Assembly (NCBI GenBank): GCA_903927905.1 | Contig: CAIYOY010000133.1 | Span: 1 to 41,044, forward strand | Origin: an uncultured Verrucomicrobiales bacterium | GTDB lineage: Bacteria; Verrucomicrobiota; Verrucomicrobiia; Limisphaerales; Palsa-1400 | Direction: 5' to 3' | DNA: 41,044 nt | Shown here: positions 33,212 to 41,044 of the stretch, in pieces | Layout: each line of letters starts with the position of its first letter | Numbering within the stretch: the first letter of the stretch is position 1 | Notes under the pieces: model-generated | The model's database searches: none | What the model was told of the DNA's origin: nothing | Seen by the model: only the letters and a program-made list of their open reading frames with translations | Program-made: the position numbers and the translations under genes

Positions 33212-33607
33212 ATGAAAACAATCACCATTGAAGAATTGGAAAGTGAAGGATATTCGGAGGATCCTAACGGTCGGAAAGAATTTGAAAGGCCCTACTTGAT
33301 TCCATCCCTTGTTGGCTTAAGCGCATTTGTTATCTGCTTCATTTTGCTGGTCCGTGGAAAAGTGAGCGCCAGGGTTGGGATGATTTCGGTTGGAAGCGCC
33401 TGGCTCTTTTGCGGGGCCACGATCTTGATCGGGTATCTGTCCCGGCCGAAAAGCAAGCTCACGGGGAAACCCCTGATAAAATACCAGAATCGGTCTCCTG
33501 ATTCCGACGTGCGTTTGGAATTGATCTACGTCTGCCCCGACAGCAAAACATTTTTCCGGAGAGTTTTTATGAGGAAGGGTGACGTAGCTGTGGTCGGGGG
33601 CATGTAA
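33212..33607 (+). CDS. small membrane protein, unknown
   Basis: A 131-residue protein from ATG 33212, preceded by GGAAGGA (33199-33205), one of the few Shine-Dalgarno-like sequences here. Two membrane segments (LIPSLVGLSAFVICFILLV and ARVGMISVGSAWLFCGATILIGYL) are followed by a soluble tail (YQNRSPDSDVRLELIYVC ... FMRKGDVAVV). No family is recognised. A longer overlapping frame upstream is rejected because it runs over the preceding gene. Confidence 0.6.
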   Translation: MKTITIEELESEGYSEDPNGRKEFERPYLIPSLVGLSAFVICFILLVRGKVSARVGMISVGSAWLFCGATILIGYLSRPKSKLTGKPLIKYQNRSPDSDVRLELIYVCPDSKTFFRRVFMRKGDVAVVGGM

Positions 33608-33645
33608 ACAATCGCTGAAGTCGGCGGTTTTCGGATGTGATTTAA

Positions 33646-33795
33646 CGGAGAGTGGACATTCCTGTCCGCAGCGAGGTGGAGCGGATCAGAAATATAGCCA
33701 TTTTCCTGGACGATCGGTGCGGACGGTTGGCTCCGGTAAATTCGGACGCGTTTTGGGCTGGTCACGCTGCTGCGGACAGGAATGTCCGCTCTCCG
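33646..33795. repeat. paired inverted-repeat intergenic element
   Basis: The left arm GAGAGTGGACATTCCTGTCC and its flanks (33646-33672) are the reverse complement of 33769-33795 with one mismatch; the arms are about 96 bases apart. The remaining sequence between 33608 and 33887 holds motif copy 5. Confidence 0.8.
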
Positions 33796-33822
33796 CCAGA
33801 ACCCCCGTCACACTGCTGGTTC

Positions 33823-33861
33823 GGGTTACACCCCATAGCAAATCGTCGGCCCAAAGCCTAA
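33823..33861 (+). promoter_or_regulatory. bipartite GGGTKANACCCCAT motif, copy 5
   Basis: GGGTTACACCCCATAGC (33823-33839) is followed 19 bases after CCCCAT by GCCTAA (33856-33861), 26 bases before the ATG of the FecR-like gene. This is the copy with promoter-like distance to a start codon. Confidence 0.55.
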
Positions 33862-33887
33862 CGTGTTGCCAGCAATAAAAGCTACCC

Positions 33888-34604
33888 ATGAAACCAAAAA
33901 TATTTATCCAATTATTCGCCCTGGCCCTTTCGTCCTGGACCATTACCACCCTGGCCGAAGACATCACCCATCCCTTTCAAACCCCGGCGTCGTCCGATGT
34001 GCCCCAAGCCATCGTCATTTCCGTGAACGGCAAATGCGAATATTCCGAGGACGGCACCCACTTTGCCGGTTTTAAAGCCGACCATATTTTCAAACAGGGC
34101 GACGTCATTCGCACGGGCGAAAAATCGCGCACTGATATTTTTTTCAAACGCATCGGCACCACCGTCCGCCTGCAAGCAGGGACCGAAGTGAAACTGGAAA
34201 AAATGGAGCGGCACATGCAAGGCGGCATCCCGGCGATGGACACTCTGGTGGCCCTTCATACCGGAAGAATTTTCACCGTGGTCCGTTCCCTGGTGCTGGG
34301 GACCACGTTTGAAATCAGAAATGCCGCCGGTCGCTCCGTGGTGGAAGGGGGCGGCGGCGAAGGCCGTTATATCATCACCGCCGACGGCACTCATGTGACC
34401 GACCAAAACTCGACCGTTCCGCTCAAACACATTGGCGAAACCGGCATCACGATCATTACGCCGGGCATGAAATTCAGCGCCAAAGACGGCAAGATGCTTC
34501 CGCTGGCCGCTTCGCACGAAGTGGAATTGCTGATAGACATTGATGAGCTTCACTCGCTGGCCGAACAAACAAATGCCCAGGGTCAAGTGACCGTAAAGAA
34601 GTGA
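33888..34604 (+). CDS. exported FecR-domain protein
   Basis: A 238-residue protein with a signal peptide (IFIQLFALALSSWTITTLA). Residues about 40-200 match the FecR domain (VISVNGKCEYSEDG, FKQGDVIRTGEKSRTDIFF, TTVRLQAGTEVKLEKM, LHTGRIFTVVRSLVLGTTFEIRN), a beta-rich periplasmic domain. Here it stands alone, without the sigma factor or TonB receptor of the Fec system. Its TGA overlaps a GTG in frame with the MlaE gene (GTGA, 34601-34604), so it appears to be the first gene of a lipid-transport operon. Confidence 0.8.
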   Translation: MKPKIFIQLFALALSSWTITTLAEDITHPFQTPASSDVPQAIVISVNGKCEYSEDGTHFAGFKADHIFKQGDVIRTGEKSRTDIFFKRIGTTVRLQAGTEVKLEKMERHMQGGIPAMDTLVALHTGRIFTVVRSLVLGTTFEIRNAAGRSVVEGGGGEGRYIITADGTHVTDQNSTVPLKHIGETGITIITPGMKFSAKDGKMLPLAASHEVELLIDIDELHSLAEQTNAQGQVTVKK

Positions 34605-34618
34605 ATCAAGGCTGCTCC

Positions 34619-35428
34619 ATGACGATGCCCACTTCCTTCCTGCGAGCGGTCGGCGGATTAGGCGCTGAAGTTTGGGCGCAATGGCATGAACTGCGGCATG
34701 TCATGGCCGTCATCGGCTCGGTTCTTTTCGAATGCGTTCAACCGCGATACTGGGTGTCCGCTGTGCGAAAAGTTTTTGCCCGCCAGGTGCTGGCCATTGG
34801 CGTCGAACCTCTTTGGATCGTTGGCGTCGTGGCTGTTTTTGTTGGGATTTCTGTTGTGGTGCAACTTACTTTTTGGGTGGGGGAAGCGGGCCAATCCCAA
34901 ATGGTCGGCCCCTTGCTAGTCGCGGTCGTCGCCCGCGAACTCGGCCCGGTGCTGATCAATCTCATCATCATCGTTCGCAGCGGCAGCATGATGGCGACCG
35001 AATTGGGCATCCTCAAAATCAACGGCCAGGTCTCCGCGCTCGAAACGCAGGGCGGCGATCCATTCACCCAACTCGTCTTGCCGCGCGTTTTGGCCATGGC
35101 CGTTTCCGCCTTTTGTTTGACTGTAGTTTTCATTCTCATCGCCTTTGCCAGCGGTTACTTGTTCGCGGCTTGGTTGGGTAAAGGCAGCCACGATCTGTTT
35201 TTGTTCGCCGACACTGTGTCGCGCGCGGTTCAACCCAAAGACATCGGCAACATCCTGGCCAAAAGCATCCTGCCCGCTCTCTTTGCCGGAGCATCCTGCT
35301 GCATTGGCGGTCTGGACGTGGGCAGTTCAGACAACGAAATTCCAAATGCGACCCAGCGCGCGCTCACCCGTTCCGTCGCCGGACTTTTCGTCATCGCGGC
35401 CGTGGTTTCGCTGCTGACTTATTTGTGA
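34619..35428 (+). CDS. mlaE: MlaE-family ABC permease (lipid transport)
   Basis: A 269-residue protein from ATG 34619; the overlapping GTG at 34601 is an alternative start. About five or six membrane segments and the MlaE/YrbE signature (VARELGPVLINLIIIVRSGSM, ATELGILK) are visible, and the end (GLFVIAAVVSLLTYL) is typical. MlaE is the inner-membrane permease that moves phospholipids between inner and outer membranes with the ATPase MlaF and the MCE protein MlaD. No MlaF gene is present in the window. The gene overlaps or nearly abuts MlaD. Confidence 0.85.
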   Translation: MTMPTSFLRAVGGLGAEVWAQWHELRHVMAVIGSVLFECVQPRYWVSAVRKVFARQVLAIGVEPLWIVGVVAVFVGISVVVQLTFWVGEAGQSQMVGPLLVAVVARELGPVLINLIIIVRSGSMMATELGILKINGQVSALETQGGDPFTQLVLPRVLAMAVSAFCLTVVFILIAFASGYLFAAWLGKGSHDLFLFADTVSRAVQPKDIGNILAKSILPALFAGASCCIGGLDVGSSDNEIPNATQRALTRSVAGLFVIAAVVSLLTYL

Positions 35429-35430
35429 TC

Positions 35431-36366
35431 ATGAATACCACGGAAGAACCTTTCAAATTCCGCCGGGTCAATGAAATCACCGGCACCTTCGTGCTCGTCA
35501 TCATTGCCCTGCTCATCGCCTCAGTCATCTGGACGGGGCGAAGCCAGCGCTGGTTCAAAAGCAATGTCACCCTGCGCATCGCCTTTCCTGAAGCCGGGGC
35601 CGCCGGCATCCGTCAGGGATCGGAAGTCTATTTTTTGGGTACCCTGGTCGGTTCGGTTTCTGCGGTTGAAGTGGATGAAACGGGCCGCATGGAAGCGCGC
35701 GTCAAAATCCGCCACGATTTCTTCCGCTTCGTGCGCGATGATTCTTCCGCCTCGGTCAAAAGAAAATTCGGCGTGGCGGGCGATTCCTTTTTTGAGATCA
35801 CACGCGGTCAGGGCAAACCGTTATCGGAAGAAAACGCCACCATCGCCTGCAAAGAACAATTTCAAAGCGCGCTGGAAGCGGCTGTCGAAGAAGTCCGCAG
35901 CGAAGCCATGCACGTCTTGAAAAAGGTCAATAGCGGCCTCGACACCTGGACCACGCTTGGCACCAACCTCCTCGCCTCGCGCGAACGCCTGGACCAACTC
36001 GTCGGTCGCGCGGACCAAATCGCTGCCGACGTCCAGGCGGGCAAAGGCACCGTGGGCAAATTGCTCACTGACCCTGCTCTGGTGGATGAAACCCAAAAAC
36101 TTTTGGCGCGAGCGAACGCCACCATGCTCCATTTGCAAGGGACGATGACCAACCTGAATATCGCCGCGCAGAACGTCCGCAACGGCACCATGCGCCTGCC
36201 CGAAATCACCGACGCCGTGGCCGATGAAACCAAAAATCTGCCCGGCCTCGTTCAGCAAACCCAAACATCCATGCGCGAACTGGAACGCCTGATGGAAGCC
36301 ATGCAGAAAAGTTGGCTCATCCGCAAACACGTCAACCCGACCAATCCGCCCCCGGCTCATCACTGA
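35431..36366 (+). CDS. mlaD: MCE/MlaD-family lipid-binding protein
   Basis: A 311-residue protein from ATG 35431; a GTG at 35425 overlapping the MlaE stop would also fit. A single N-terminal membrane anchor (ITGTFVLVIIALLIASVIW) is followed by the MCE domain at about 45-130 (TLRIAFPEAGAAGIRQGSEVYFLG, VRDDSSASVKRKFGVAGDSFFEI), then a long helical region with GKGTVGKLLTDPAL, the usual MlaD-like tail. MlaD presents lipids to the MlaE permease in the periplasm. The chain ends in a Pro/His tail. Confidence 0.85.
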   Translation: MNTTEEPFKFRRVNEITGTFVLVIIALLIASVIWTGRSQRWFKSNVTLRIAFPEAGAAGIRQGSEVYFLGTLVGSVSAVEVDETGRMEARVKIRHDFFRFVRDDSSASVKRKFGVAGDSFFEITRGQGKPLSEENATIACKEQFQSALEAAVEEVRSEAMHVLKKVNSGLDTWTTLGTNLLASRERLDQLVGRADQIAADVQAGKGTVGKLLTDPALVDETQKLLARANATMLHLQGTMTNLNIAAQNVRNGTMRLPEITDAVADETKNLPGLVQQTQTSMRELERLMEAMQKSWLIRKHVNPTNPPPAHH

Positions 36367-36479
36367 TTACTCCGTCATTGAATTGGCAGGAAATTCGCAA
36401 TTTTTTCCGGCGCGAATCGTTAATAGTCAACCGAGCGGGCAGGGGACTGCGAACATTGGTGGGAGGCGAATTCTCGTCG

Positions 36480-38018
36480 CTATCGGCCTTCTCTGAGCGT
36501 CACGGCAAACACCGTGGCGTTAGACAAATGAATCCGAAGCAGGTATTGCTTTTCCGGCAGATCAGAGGCTTTTTGAGCTTTCCACTGCACCGCGTGTTTT
36601 AGTGAATCTCCTTTGATCGGAATAGCCTCATCGTCACTGAAACCTCGAACCCGTTTTCCGTCCGCATCCAAAACCTCCACGCGAATTTCCCCGGCGGAAG
36701 CATCCGCATTGACCTCGATGCTGGTGGACGGGCCGAGTTTTATCGGCTTGAGCGTTACTTGTCCGATGTTTTCCAACGGGTGTTTCAAAGTGGGTTGGTC
36801 GCTTCGGGCCAAAGGCCGCAATCCCGCGAAACGATCCAGCGGCATGGTGGCAAAACCAATTCCATTGGCAAAGTTGTAATCGGTGCCGCCCGTCGCGCCT
36901 GACCCGTAAGCGCCGTAATAAAATCGAATCACGTCCCCAACCACAATGGGTTGGGCCGCGAGAAAAATAGAACCGCTGTCAAACTCGTGTCCGGCGGATC
37001 GCGCCAGCCAAAACGGCTGGCGAAAGTTCCGTTCCCAATGGAAACCATCGGCGCTGGTGGCCAGTTCCACATCCACCACGCCGCCGCGCGTGGCCCGATC
37101 CAGAATCTGCAACGCGCAAAAATAACGCTCGTCATAGTAAAAAACCGGTGTGGTGTGAAACTCCACCCAGGGCGGGTCGGCATCGTCCGGCGTGAGAATC
37201 AATTGGGGCTTTGACCAATGGATAAAATCCTTGCTCTCAATCCGGCCCATGGCGTGTTTCCAATACATCCCGCCGTCCGGCCCGTCTATCCACATCTTGC
37301 TGTAGTTGACAAAACATTGGCGCGGGACATCGTAAAAAACATCATAAGCGTCGGCCATGGAAAGCGGGATGGTCCAAGGCCGGTTGGTGTCATTTTGGAA
37401 GGGTACCGGCTCCCCGTGATTTCCCCGCGAAGTCAGCGACAGAGTGCCCATTGGACATTTCGTCCAATGAATGCCATCGGGAGAAAAAGCCACGTTAAGG
37501 CCGGGATATTCATGACCGCTGCTATCACGAGTGAAATCGAAGTAAGCCATCTTGTAACGGCGATTGATGTCGGGATCGCGCGGGTCCACCACGACCAATG
37601 CGCCATAACGGTCGGATGTGCCGCCATTGGCCACGAGGACAATGGAAGTGTCTTTGATGCCGTTGAAATCAAACAGGCCGAGATTGGGGTGGGTGAATTT
37701 GATGCCGTCATCTGACTCCGCGTAACTGACGACGCAACGGCGGGTTTTATCATGCGAGGCATTTCCGGCAAAGGCTTGGTACCACATTTGATATTTGCCC
37801 GTGGCCGGGTCGCGATAAACACTGACCCACGCGATGGCTGATTCCCCGGGACGCTGGCCATTCTTGACGATGGGATTGGCTGCACTGCGGGTCAACGGGC
37901 AAAGAACGCGTTTCGTGCCCGACCGATAGAGAATATCCGTGTCATCCACCATGAGGAGGGTGCGTTCGGCGGCGCAGGCCATGACCGGCAAAATAAAAGC
38001 GAGGATAAATCGGTTCAC
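36480..38018 (-). CDS. exported beta-propeller glycosidase-like protein
   Basis: A 512-residue protein from a GTG at 38018 with a short signal peptide (FILAFILPVMACAA). The body carries repeated propeller-blade signatures: SYAESDDGIKF, NVAFSPDGIHWTK, RIESKDFIHWSK, LATSADGFHWERN and FYYGAYGSG, typical of five-bladed GH43/GH32-like proteins of Planctomycetota and Verrucomicrobiota. The last about 90 residues are a beta sandwich (IRVEVLDADGKRVRGFSDDEAIPIKGD). The acidic catalytic residues cannot be assigned with confidence, and substrate is unknown. The tRNA-Ser lies 46 bases upstream on the same strand. Confidence 0.72.
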   Translation of the reverse strand: MNRFILAFILPVMACAAERTLLMVDDTDILYRSGTKRVLCPLTRSAANPIVKNGQRPGESAIAWVSVYRDPATGKYQMWYQAFAGNASHDKTRRCVVSYAESDDGIKFTHPNLGLFDFNGIKDTSIVLVANGGTSDRYGALVVVDPRDPDINRRYKMAYFDFTRDSSGHEYPGLNVAFSPDGIHWTKCPMGTLSLTSRGNHGEPVPFQNDTNRPWTIPLSMADAYDVFYDVPRQCFVNYSKMWIDGPDGGMYWKHAMGRIESKDFIHWSKPQLILTPDDADPPWVEFHTTPVFYYDERYFCALQILDRATRGGVVDVELATSADGFHWERNFRQPFWLARSAGHEFDSGSIFLAAQPIVVGDVIRFYYGAYGSGATGGTDYNFANGIGFATMPLDRFAGLRPLARSDQPTLKHPLENIGQVTLKPIKLGPSTSIEVNADASAGEIRVEVLDADGKRVRGFSDDEAIPIKGDSLKHAVQWKAQKASDLPEKQYLLRIHLSNATVFAVTLREGR

Positions 38019-38064
38019 CAGATAAGTTTATGCCGTGGCCGCAAGGATTCAGCGAGGATGAAAT

Positions 38065-38154
38065 TGGCGGAAGGGGTGGGATTTGAACCCACGCTAGGAT
38101 TGCTCCTAGGCCTGATTTCGAGTCAGGTGCCTTCAACCACTCAGCCACCCTTCC
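38065..38154 (-). tRNA. tRNA-Ser (anticodon CGA)
   Basis: Read on the minus strand, the 90-base gene begins GGAAGGGTGGCTGAGTGG and ends with the encoded CCA. GGAAGGG pairs with CCCTTCC to form the acceptor stem, with G as discriminator. The anticodon arm CCTGA-CTCGAAA-TCAGG gives CGA (codon UCG). A long variable arm (CTAGGA/TCCTAG) and the T-loop GGGTTCAAATCCC confirm a class-II serine tRNA. Confidence 0.95.
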
Positions 38155-38169
38155 GCTCGCAGGTGGTTT

Positions 38170-38198
38170 ATTATCCGCATGAGAGGGGTCTCCGGCAA
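38170..38198 (-). promoter_or_regulatory. promoter of the tRNA-Ser gene
   Basis: On the minus strand TTGCCG (38198-38193), a 17-base spacer and GATAAT (38175-38170) sit 15 bases before the tRNA 5' end, a good sigma-70-type arrangement. Confidence 0.65.
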
Positions 38199-38333
38199 GT
38201 TTTTTTCACCGCCGTTATTAAGGCTTTACCTTTGGTGTCAAATAATCTACAAACGTAACCATGCTCCAGCCGCTTGGCGGTCCGGGAGTTTTTGTGTGAG
38301 CAAAAAAGACAACGCCCTTAACCAATATTTATT

Positions 38334-38582
38334 ATGAGCGAAAAAATCCCCGGCGCAGAAAAGAAAATATCCGCAGGCATTTGCGGCATCCTCCTCGGCG
38401 GCCTTGGCATCCATAAATTCATCCTCGGTTACAAGAAGGAGGGCATCATTCAATTGATCCTCGGCGTTTGCACCTGCGGCCTGGCCGGCATCGTCGGCTT
38501 GATCGAAGGCATCATTTATTTGACCAAGAGCGACGAGGATTTCGTCAAGACTTACATTCAGAATAAAAAAGGCTGGTTTTAA
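38334..38582 (+). CDS. TM2 domain membrane protein
   Basis: An 82-residue protein with two membrane helices and the TM2 motif (GILLGGLGIHKFILGYKKEG ... LILGVCTCGLAGIVGLIEGII). TM2 proteins are small membrane proteins of unknown function. A GC-rich C6-G6 palindrome at 38590-38601 directly follows the stop. Not obviously linked to a neighbour. Confidence 0.88.
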   Translation: MSEKIPGAEKKISAGICGILLGGLGIHKFILGYKKEGIIQLILGVCTCGLAGIVGLIEGIIYLTKSDEDFVKTYIQNKKGWF

Positions 38583-38648
38583 AAACCGCCCCCCCGGGGG
38601 GCAGTTGGCCTTGGCTGGCACCGTCGCTCATTTCGGCTCGAATGTCTT

Positions 38649-38676
38649 TTGACACTCCGCCCCAGTTGTCTATACT
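38649..38676 (+). promoter_or_regulatory. strong sigma-70-type promoter
   Basis: TTGACA (38649-38654), a 16-base spacer and TATACT (38671-38676) lie 24 bases before the ATG at 38701. This is the best sigma-70 match in the window. Confidence 0.7.
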
Positions 38677-38700
38677 CGCGTCATAAACAACCATCTTCCC

Positions 38701-41044
38701 ATGAAATTGTTAAAACGCTGTTCTGTTGGTTTGCTCGTTATCCTGCTCGGGGCGCCCTTTCTTTTTTCCCAGCCGATGCTCCTCCGACCCGACGACGGGG
38801 GGATGGCCACCACGGGCATCACCAATCTTCGCGCCGGCCAGCCGTCGGCTGACGGCTCCGAAGTCCAGTTGACCATGGAAGTGAATTACGATGGCGCTTT
38901 TGGCTCAACCATCAAAGTCGTGCCCGTCATCGTCAGTAAAAAACAGCCGGAGATTTCCCGTTGGTTTGGCGCTGATCCCGTGATCGTGGGCAAGGGGCGC
39001 AGCCCGATTGTCATCAAGGTCAAGTATTTCAATGATGAACCCGGTGTCCCGCCGGAAATCACTTCTGATCGCGTGCGCGTGTTGATGATCAACAGCGGCG
39101 GCACGGCGGTGGTCGGTTCTTCCGTCATTCTCAAAACGATCAAGTGGGGCAATCCCAACGCAAAATCTATTCCGTTACCCGAAGTGAAACCGGGTGAACT
39201 CGTCGCCACTGCATCATCACCGGAAAACCGCGCTGCCGCCGAGGCCGAAGCGAAACGTTTGGCCGAAGAAAGCGCCAAGGCTGCCGCCGCCGCGAAGGAA
39301 GCGCAATTGAAAGCCGAAGCCGAAACCAAAGCCCGCGAAGAAGCCCGCATCAAAGCTAAATCCGAAGCGAAGGCCCGCGAACAAGCTCGTCTCGCCGCCG
39401 AAGCCGAAGCAAAACGTCTCGCCGAAGAACAGGCCAAAGCCGAAGCCGCCGCGCTGGCCGCAAAACAACAAGCCGAAGCCGAAGCGAAGGCCCGCGAAGA
39501 GGCCCGCCTCAAAGCCGCCGCCGAAGCCCAGGCTCGCGCCGCCGCCCGCGCCGCCGCCGCCGCTGAAGCTCAACGTGTGGCCGAAGAACAAGCCAAAGTC
39601 GAAGCCGCCGCCCACGAAGCGCAATTGAAAGCCGAGGCCGAAGCCAAAGCCCGGGAGCAAGCACGCCTTGTCGCCGAAGCCGAAGCCAAACGAATTGCCG
39701 AAGAAACCGCCAAAGCCGAAGCCGCCGCGCGTGAAGCGCAATTGCAAGCCGAAGCCGAAGCCAAAGCCCGTGCCGAAGCCGAAGCCAAGGAAGAAGCGCG
39801 TTTAAAAGCGGAAGCAGATGCCAAAGCCAAAGAAGAAGAGCGTCAAGCTGCGATTGCCGCCGCTCAACGCGAGAAGGAAGAAAAAGCCCGCGCCGAAGCC
39901 GCTGCCCGCGAACTCCAACAAAAAGCCGAAGCCGAAGCCAAAGCTCGCGAAGAAGCCAAACTGAGAGCCGAAGCCGAAGCCAAAGCCCAACACGAAGCCC
40001 AACTCGCCGCCGAGGCCGCCGCCCAACACGAGGCCGAAGAAAAAGCCCGCATCGAAGCCGCCAATCGCGAAGCAAAAATTCGCGCCGAAGCCGAAGCCAA
40101 AGCCCGCGAAGAAGCCCGCCTCGCCGCCGAAGCCGAAGCCAAACGCGTCGCCGAGGAAAAAGCGAAAGCGGAAGCCGATGCCTTGGCCGCAAAACAAAAA
40201 GCCGAAGCCGAAGCCAAAGCGCGTGAAGAAGCCCGCCTCAAAGCCGAAGCGGAAATGAAACATCTCGCCGAAGAACGCGCCAAGGCCGAAGCCGCCGCGC
40301 ACGAAGCCAAACTTCAAGCCCAGGCCGAAGCCGAAGCCAAAGCCCGCGAACAAGCCCGCTTAAATGCCGAGGCCGAAGCCAAAGCCCGTGAGCAGGCCCG
40401 TCTCGCCGCCGAAGCCGAAGCCAAACGTGTCGCCGAAGAAAAGGCCAAAGCCGAAGCCGCCGCCCTCGCCGCAAAACAAAAAGCCGAAGCCGAAGCCAAG
40501 GCCCGTGAAGAAGCCCGCTTAAAAGCCGAAGCTGAATTGAAACGATTGGTTGAAGAAAAAGCCAAGGCCGATGCCGAAGCCCTCGCCGTGATCCGCAAGG
40601 CCGAAGCCGAAGCCAAAGCCCGTGAAGAAGCCCGCTTAAAAGCGGAGTCCGAAGCGAAAGCCCGAGAGCAAGCCCGCCTCGCCGCCGAAGCCGAAATGAA
40701 ACGTCTCGCCGACGAACGCGCCAAAGCCGAAATTGCCGCGCTCGAAGCCAAACAAAAAGCCGAAGCCGAAGCCAAAGCCCGCGAAGAAGCCCGCGTCAAA
40801 GCCGAAGCCGAAGCCAAGGCCCGCGAAGAAGCCCGTCTCGCCGCCGAAGCCGAAACCAAACGTCTGGCCGAAGAAAAAGCCAAAGCCGAAGCCGTCGCGT
40901 TGGCCGCAAAACAAAAAGCCGAAGCCGAAGCCAAAGCCCGCGAGCAAGCCCGTATCGCCGCCGAAGCCGAAGCCAAACGCCTGGCCGAAGAAAAAGCCAA
41001 AGCCGAAATCGCCGCGCAGGAAGCGAAACAAAACGCCGAAGCCG
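38701..41044 (+). CDS. exported protein with very long Ala/Glu/Lys helical repeat (3' end outside window)
   Basis: The frame is open from ATG 38701 to the last base (at least 781 codons). A signal-like start ([19 protein letters not shown]) leads to a beta-type domain of about 150 residues ([69 protein letters not shown]). From about residue 178 the chain is almost only Ala, Glu, Lys, Arg, Gln and Leu in repeats such as [20 protein letters not shown] and [19 protein letters not shown]. This resembles TolA-like or ER/K single alpha helices. Such a rod could span the periplasm or act as a spacer; the role is inferred. The C-terminal domain that would decide the function is outside the window. 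Phe/Gly-rich frames on the other strand are its shadows. Confidence 0.8.
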   Translation, partial: MKLLKRCSVGLLVILLGAPFLFSQPMLLRPDDGGMATTGITNLRAGQPSADGSEVQLTMEVNYDGAFGSTIKVVPVIVSKKQPEISRWFGADPVIVGKGRSPIVIKVKYFNDEPGVPPEITSDRVRVLMINSGGTAVVGSSVILKTIKWGNPNAKSIPLPEVKPGELVATASSPENRAAAEAEAKRLAEESAKAAAAAKEAQLKAEAETKAREEARIKAKSEAKAREQARLAAEAEAKRLAEEQAKAEAAALAAKQQAEAEAKAREEARLKAAAEAQARAAARAAAAAEAQRVAEEQAKVEAAAHEAQLKAEAEAKAREQARLVAEAEAKRIAEETAKAEAAAREAQLQAEAEAKARAEAEAKEEARLKAEADAKAKEEERQAAIAAAQREKEEKARAEAAARELQQKAEAEAKAREEAKLRAEAEAKAQHEAQLAAEAAAQHEAEEKARIEAANREAKIRAEAEAKAREEARLAAEAEAKRVAEEKAKAEADALAAKQKAEAEAKAREEARLKAEAEMKHLAEERAKAEAAAHEAKLQAQAEAEAKAREQARLNAEAEAKAREQARLAAEAEAKRVAEEKAKAEAAALAAKQKAEAEAKAREEARLKAEAELKRLVEEKAKADAEALAVIRKAEAEAKAREEARLKAESEAKAREQARLAAEAEMKRLADERAKAEIAALEAKQKAEAEAKAREEARVKAEAEAKAREEARLAAEAETKRLAEEKAKAEAVALAAKQKAEAEAKAREQARIAAEAEAKRLAEEKAKAEIAAQEAKQNAEA

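Noticed and set aside
38590-38601. C6-G6 palindrome after the TM2 gene as a terminator
   Set aside because: No loop of workable size and no T-run.
39217-41031. Phe/Gly-rich and Ala/Ser-rich minus-strand frames
   Set aside because: They are complements of the GCC/GAA codon strings of the Ala/Glu/Lys protein.

Overview
The window looks like a chromosomal segment of a Verrucomicrobiota bacterium, probably Pedosphaeraceae-like. This is inferred from gene style, not from a marker gene. Pointers are secreted proteins that end in a shared 'W...FYR' C-terminal module, Ig-like and LamG-like modules, DUF1573, DUF1080 and DUF3179 proteins, start sites without clear Shine-Dalgarno sequences, and many palindromic intergenic elements. 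GC content is moderately high, and there is no prophage or CRISPR array. The only mobile-element trace is the 3' end of an IS630-type transposase at the left edge.

Layout. 1-957: transposase tail, then repeat-rich DNA without a convincing gene. 958-10120: a fused two-domain Ahb/NirD-like (Lrp-type) protein, two large secreted modular proteins, a secreted acetyl-xylan-esterase-like hydrolase and, convergent to it, a DUF1080-like exported protein. 10273-14009: a single-domain response regulator, a polytopic membrane protein, a decayed efflux locus (ABC ATPase without Walker A plus TolC/NodT remnants) and an OprB-type porin. 14424-22739: a 2771-residue secreted protein made of 24 Cys-containing modules with a clear higher-order duplication pattern, closed by a strong terminator. 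22825-25170: DUF1573 and DUF3179 exported proteins. 25353-28218: a tight run of eight small genes (DUF3309, PRC-barrel, DUF2934, DUF5069, three small genes of which two are DUF2934-like paralogues, and a cyclic-nucleotide-binding-domain protein with an apparent -1 frameshift). 28445-31151: monohaem cytochrome, coiled-coil porin, dihaem cytochrome. 31342-32686: an eRF1/L7Ae-like protein and a transglutaminase-like protease. 32970-36366: two small membrane proteins, then FecR-like, MlaE and MlaD genes. 36480-38154, minus strand: a beta-propeller glycosidase-like protein and tRNA-Ser(CGA). 38334 to the end: a TM2 protein and an open-ended Ala/Glu/Lys-rich helical protein that runs off the window.

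How it fits together. Most products are exported or envelope-associated: polysaccharide access (esterase, propeller, OprB), surface display (modular proteins), lipid transport (Mla), and periplasmic redox or outer-membrane conduits (cytochromes and porin). The most interesting unexplained signal is a bipartite DNA motif, GGGTKANACCCCATRG followed 18-20 bases later by GSCTAW. It occurs five times, always between genes and always in the same orientation. It lies upstream of the decayed efflux locus, the giant surface protein, the small-gene cluster, the eRF1-like/transglutaminase pair and the FecR-Mla operon. I read it as a candidate promoter or operator of an envelope or stress regulon, which is an inference.
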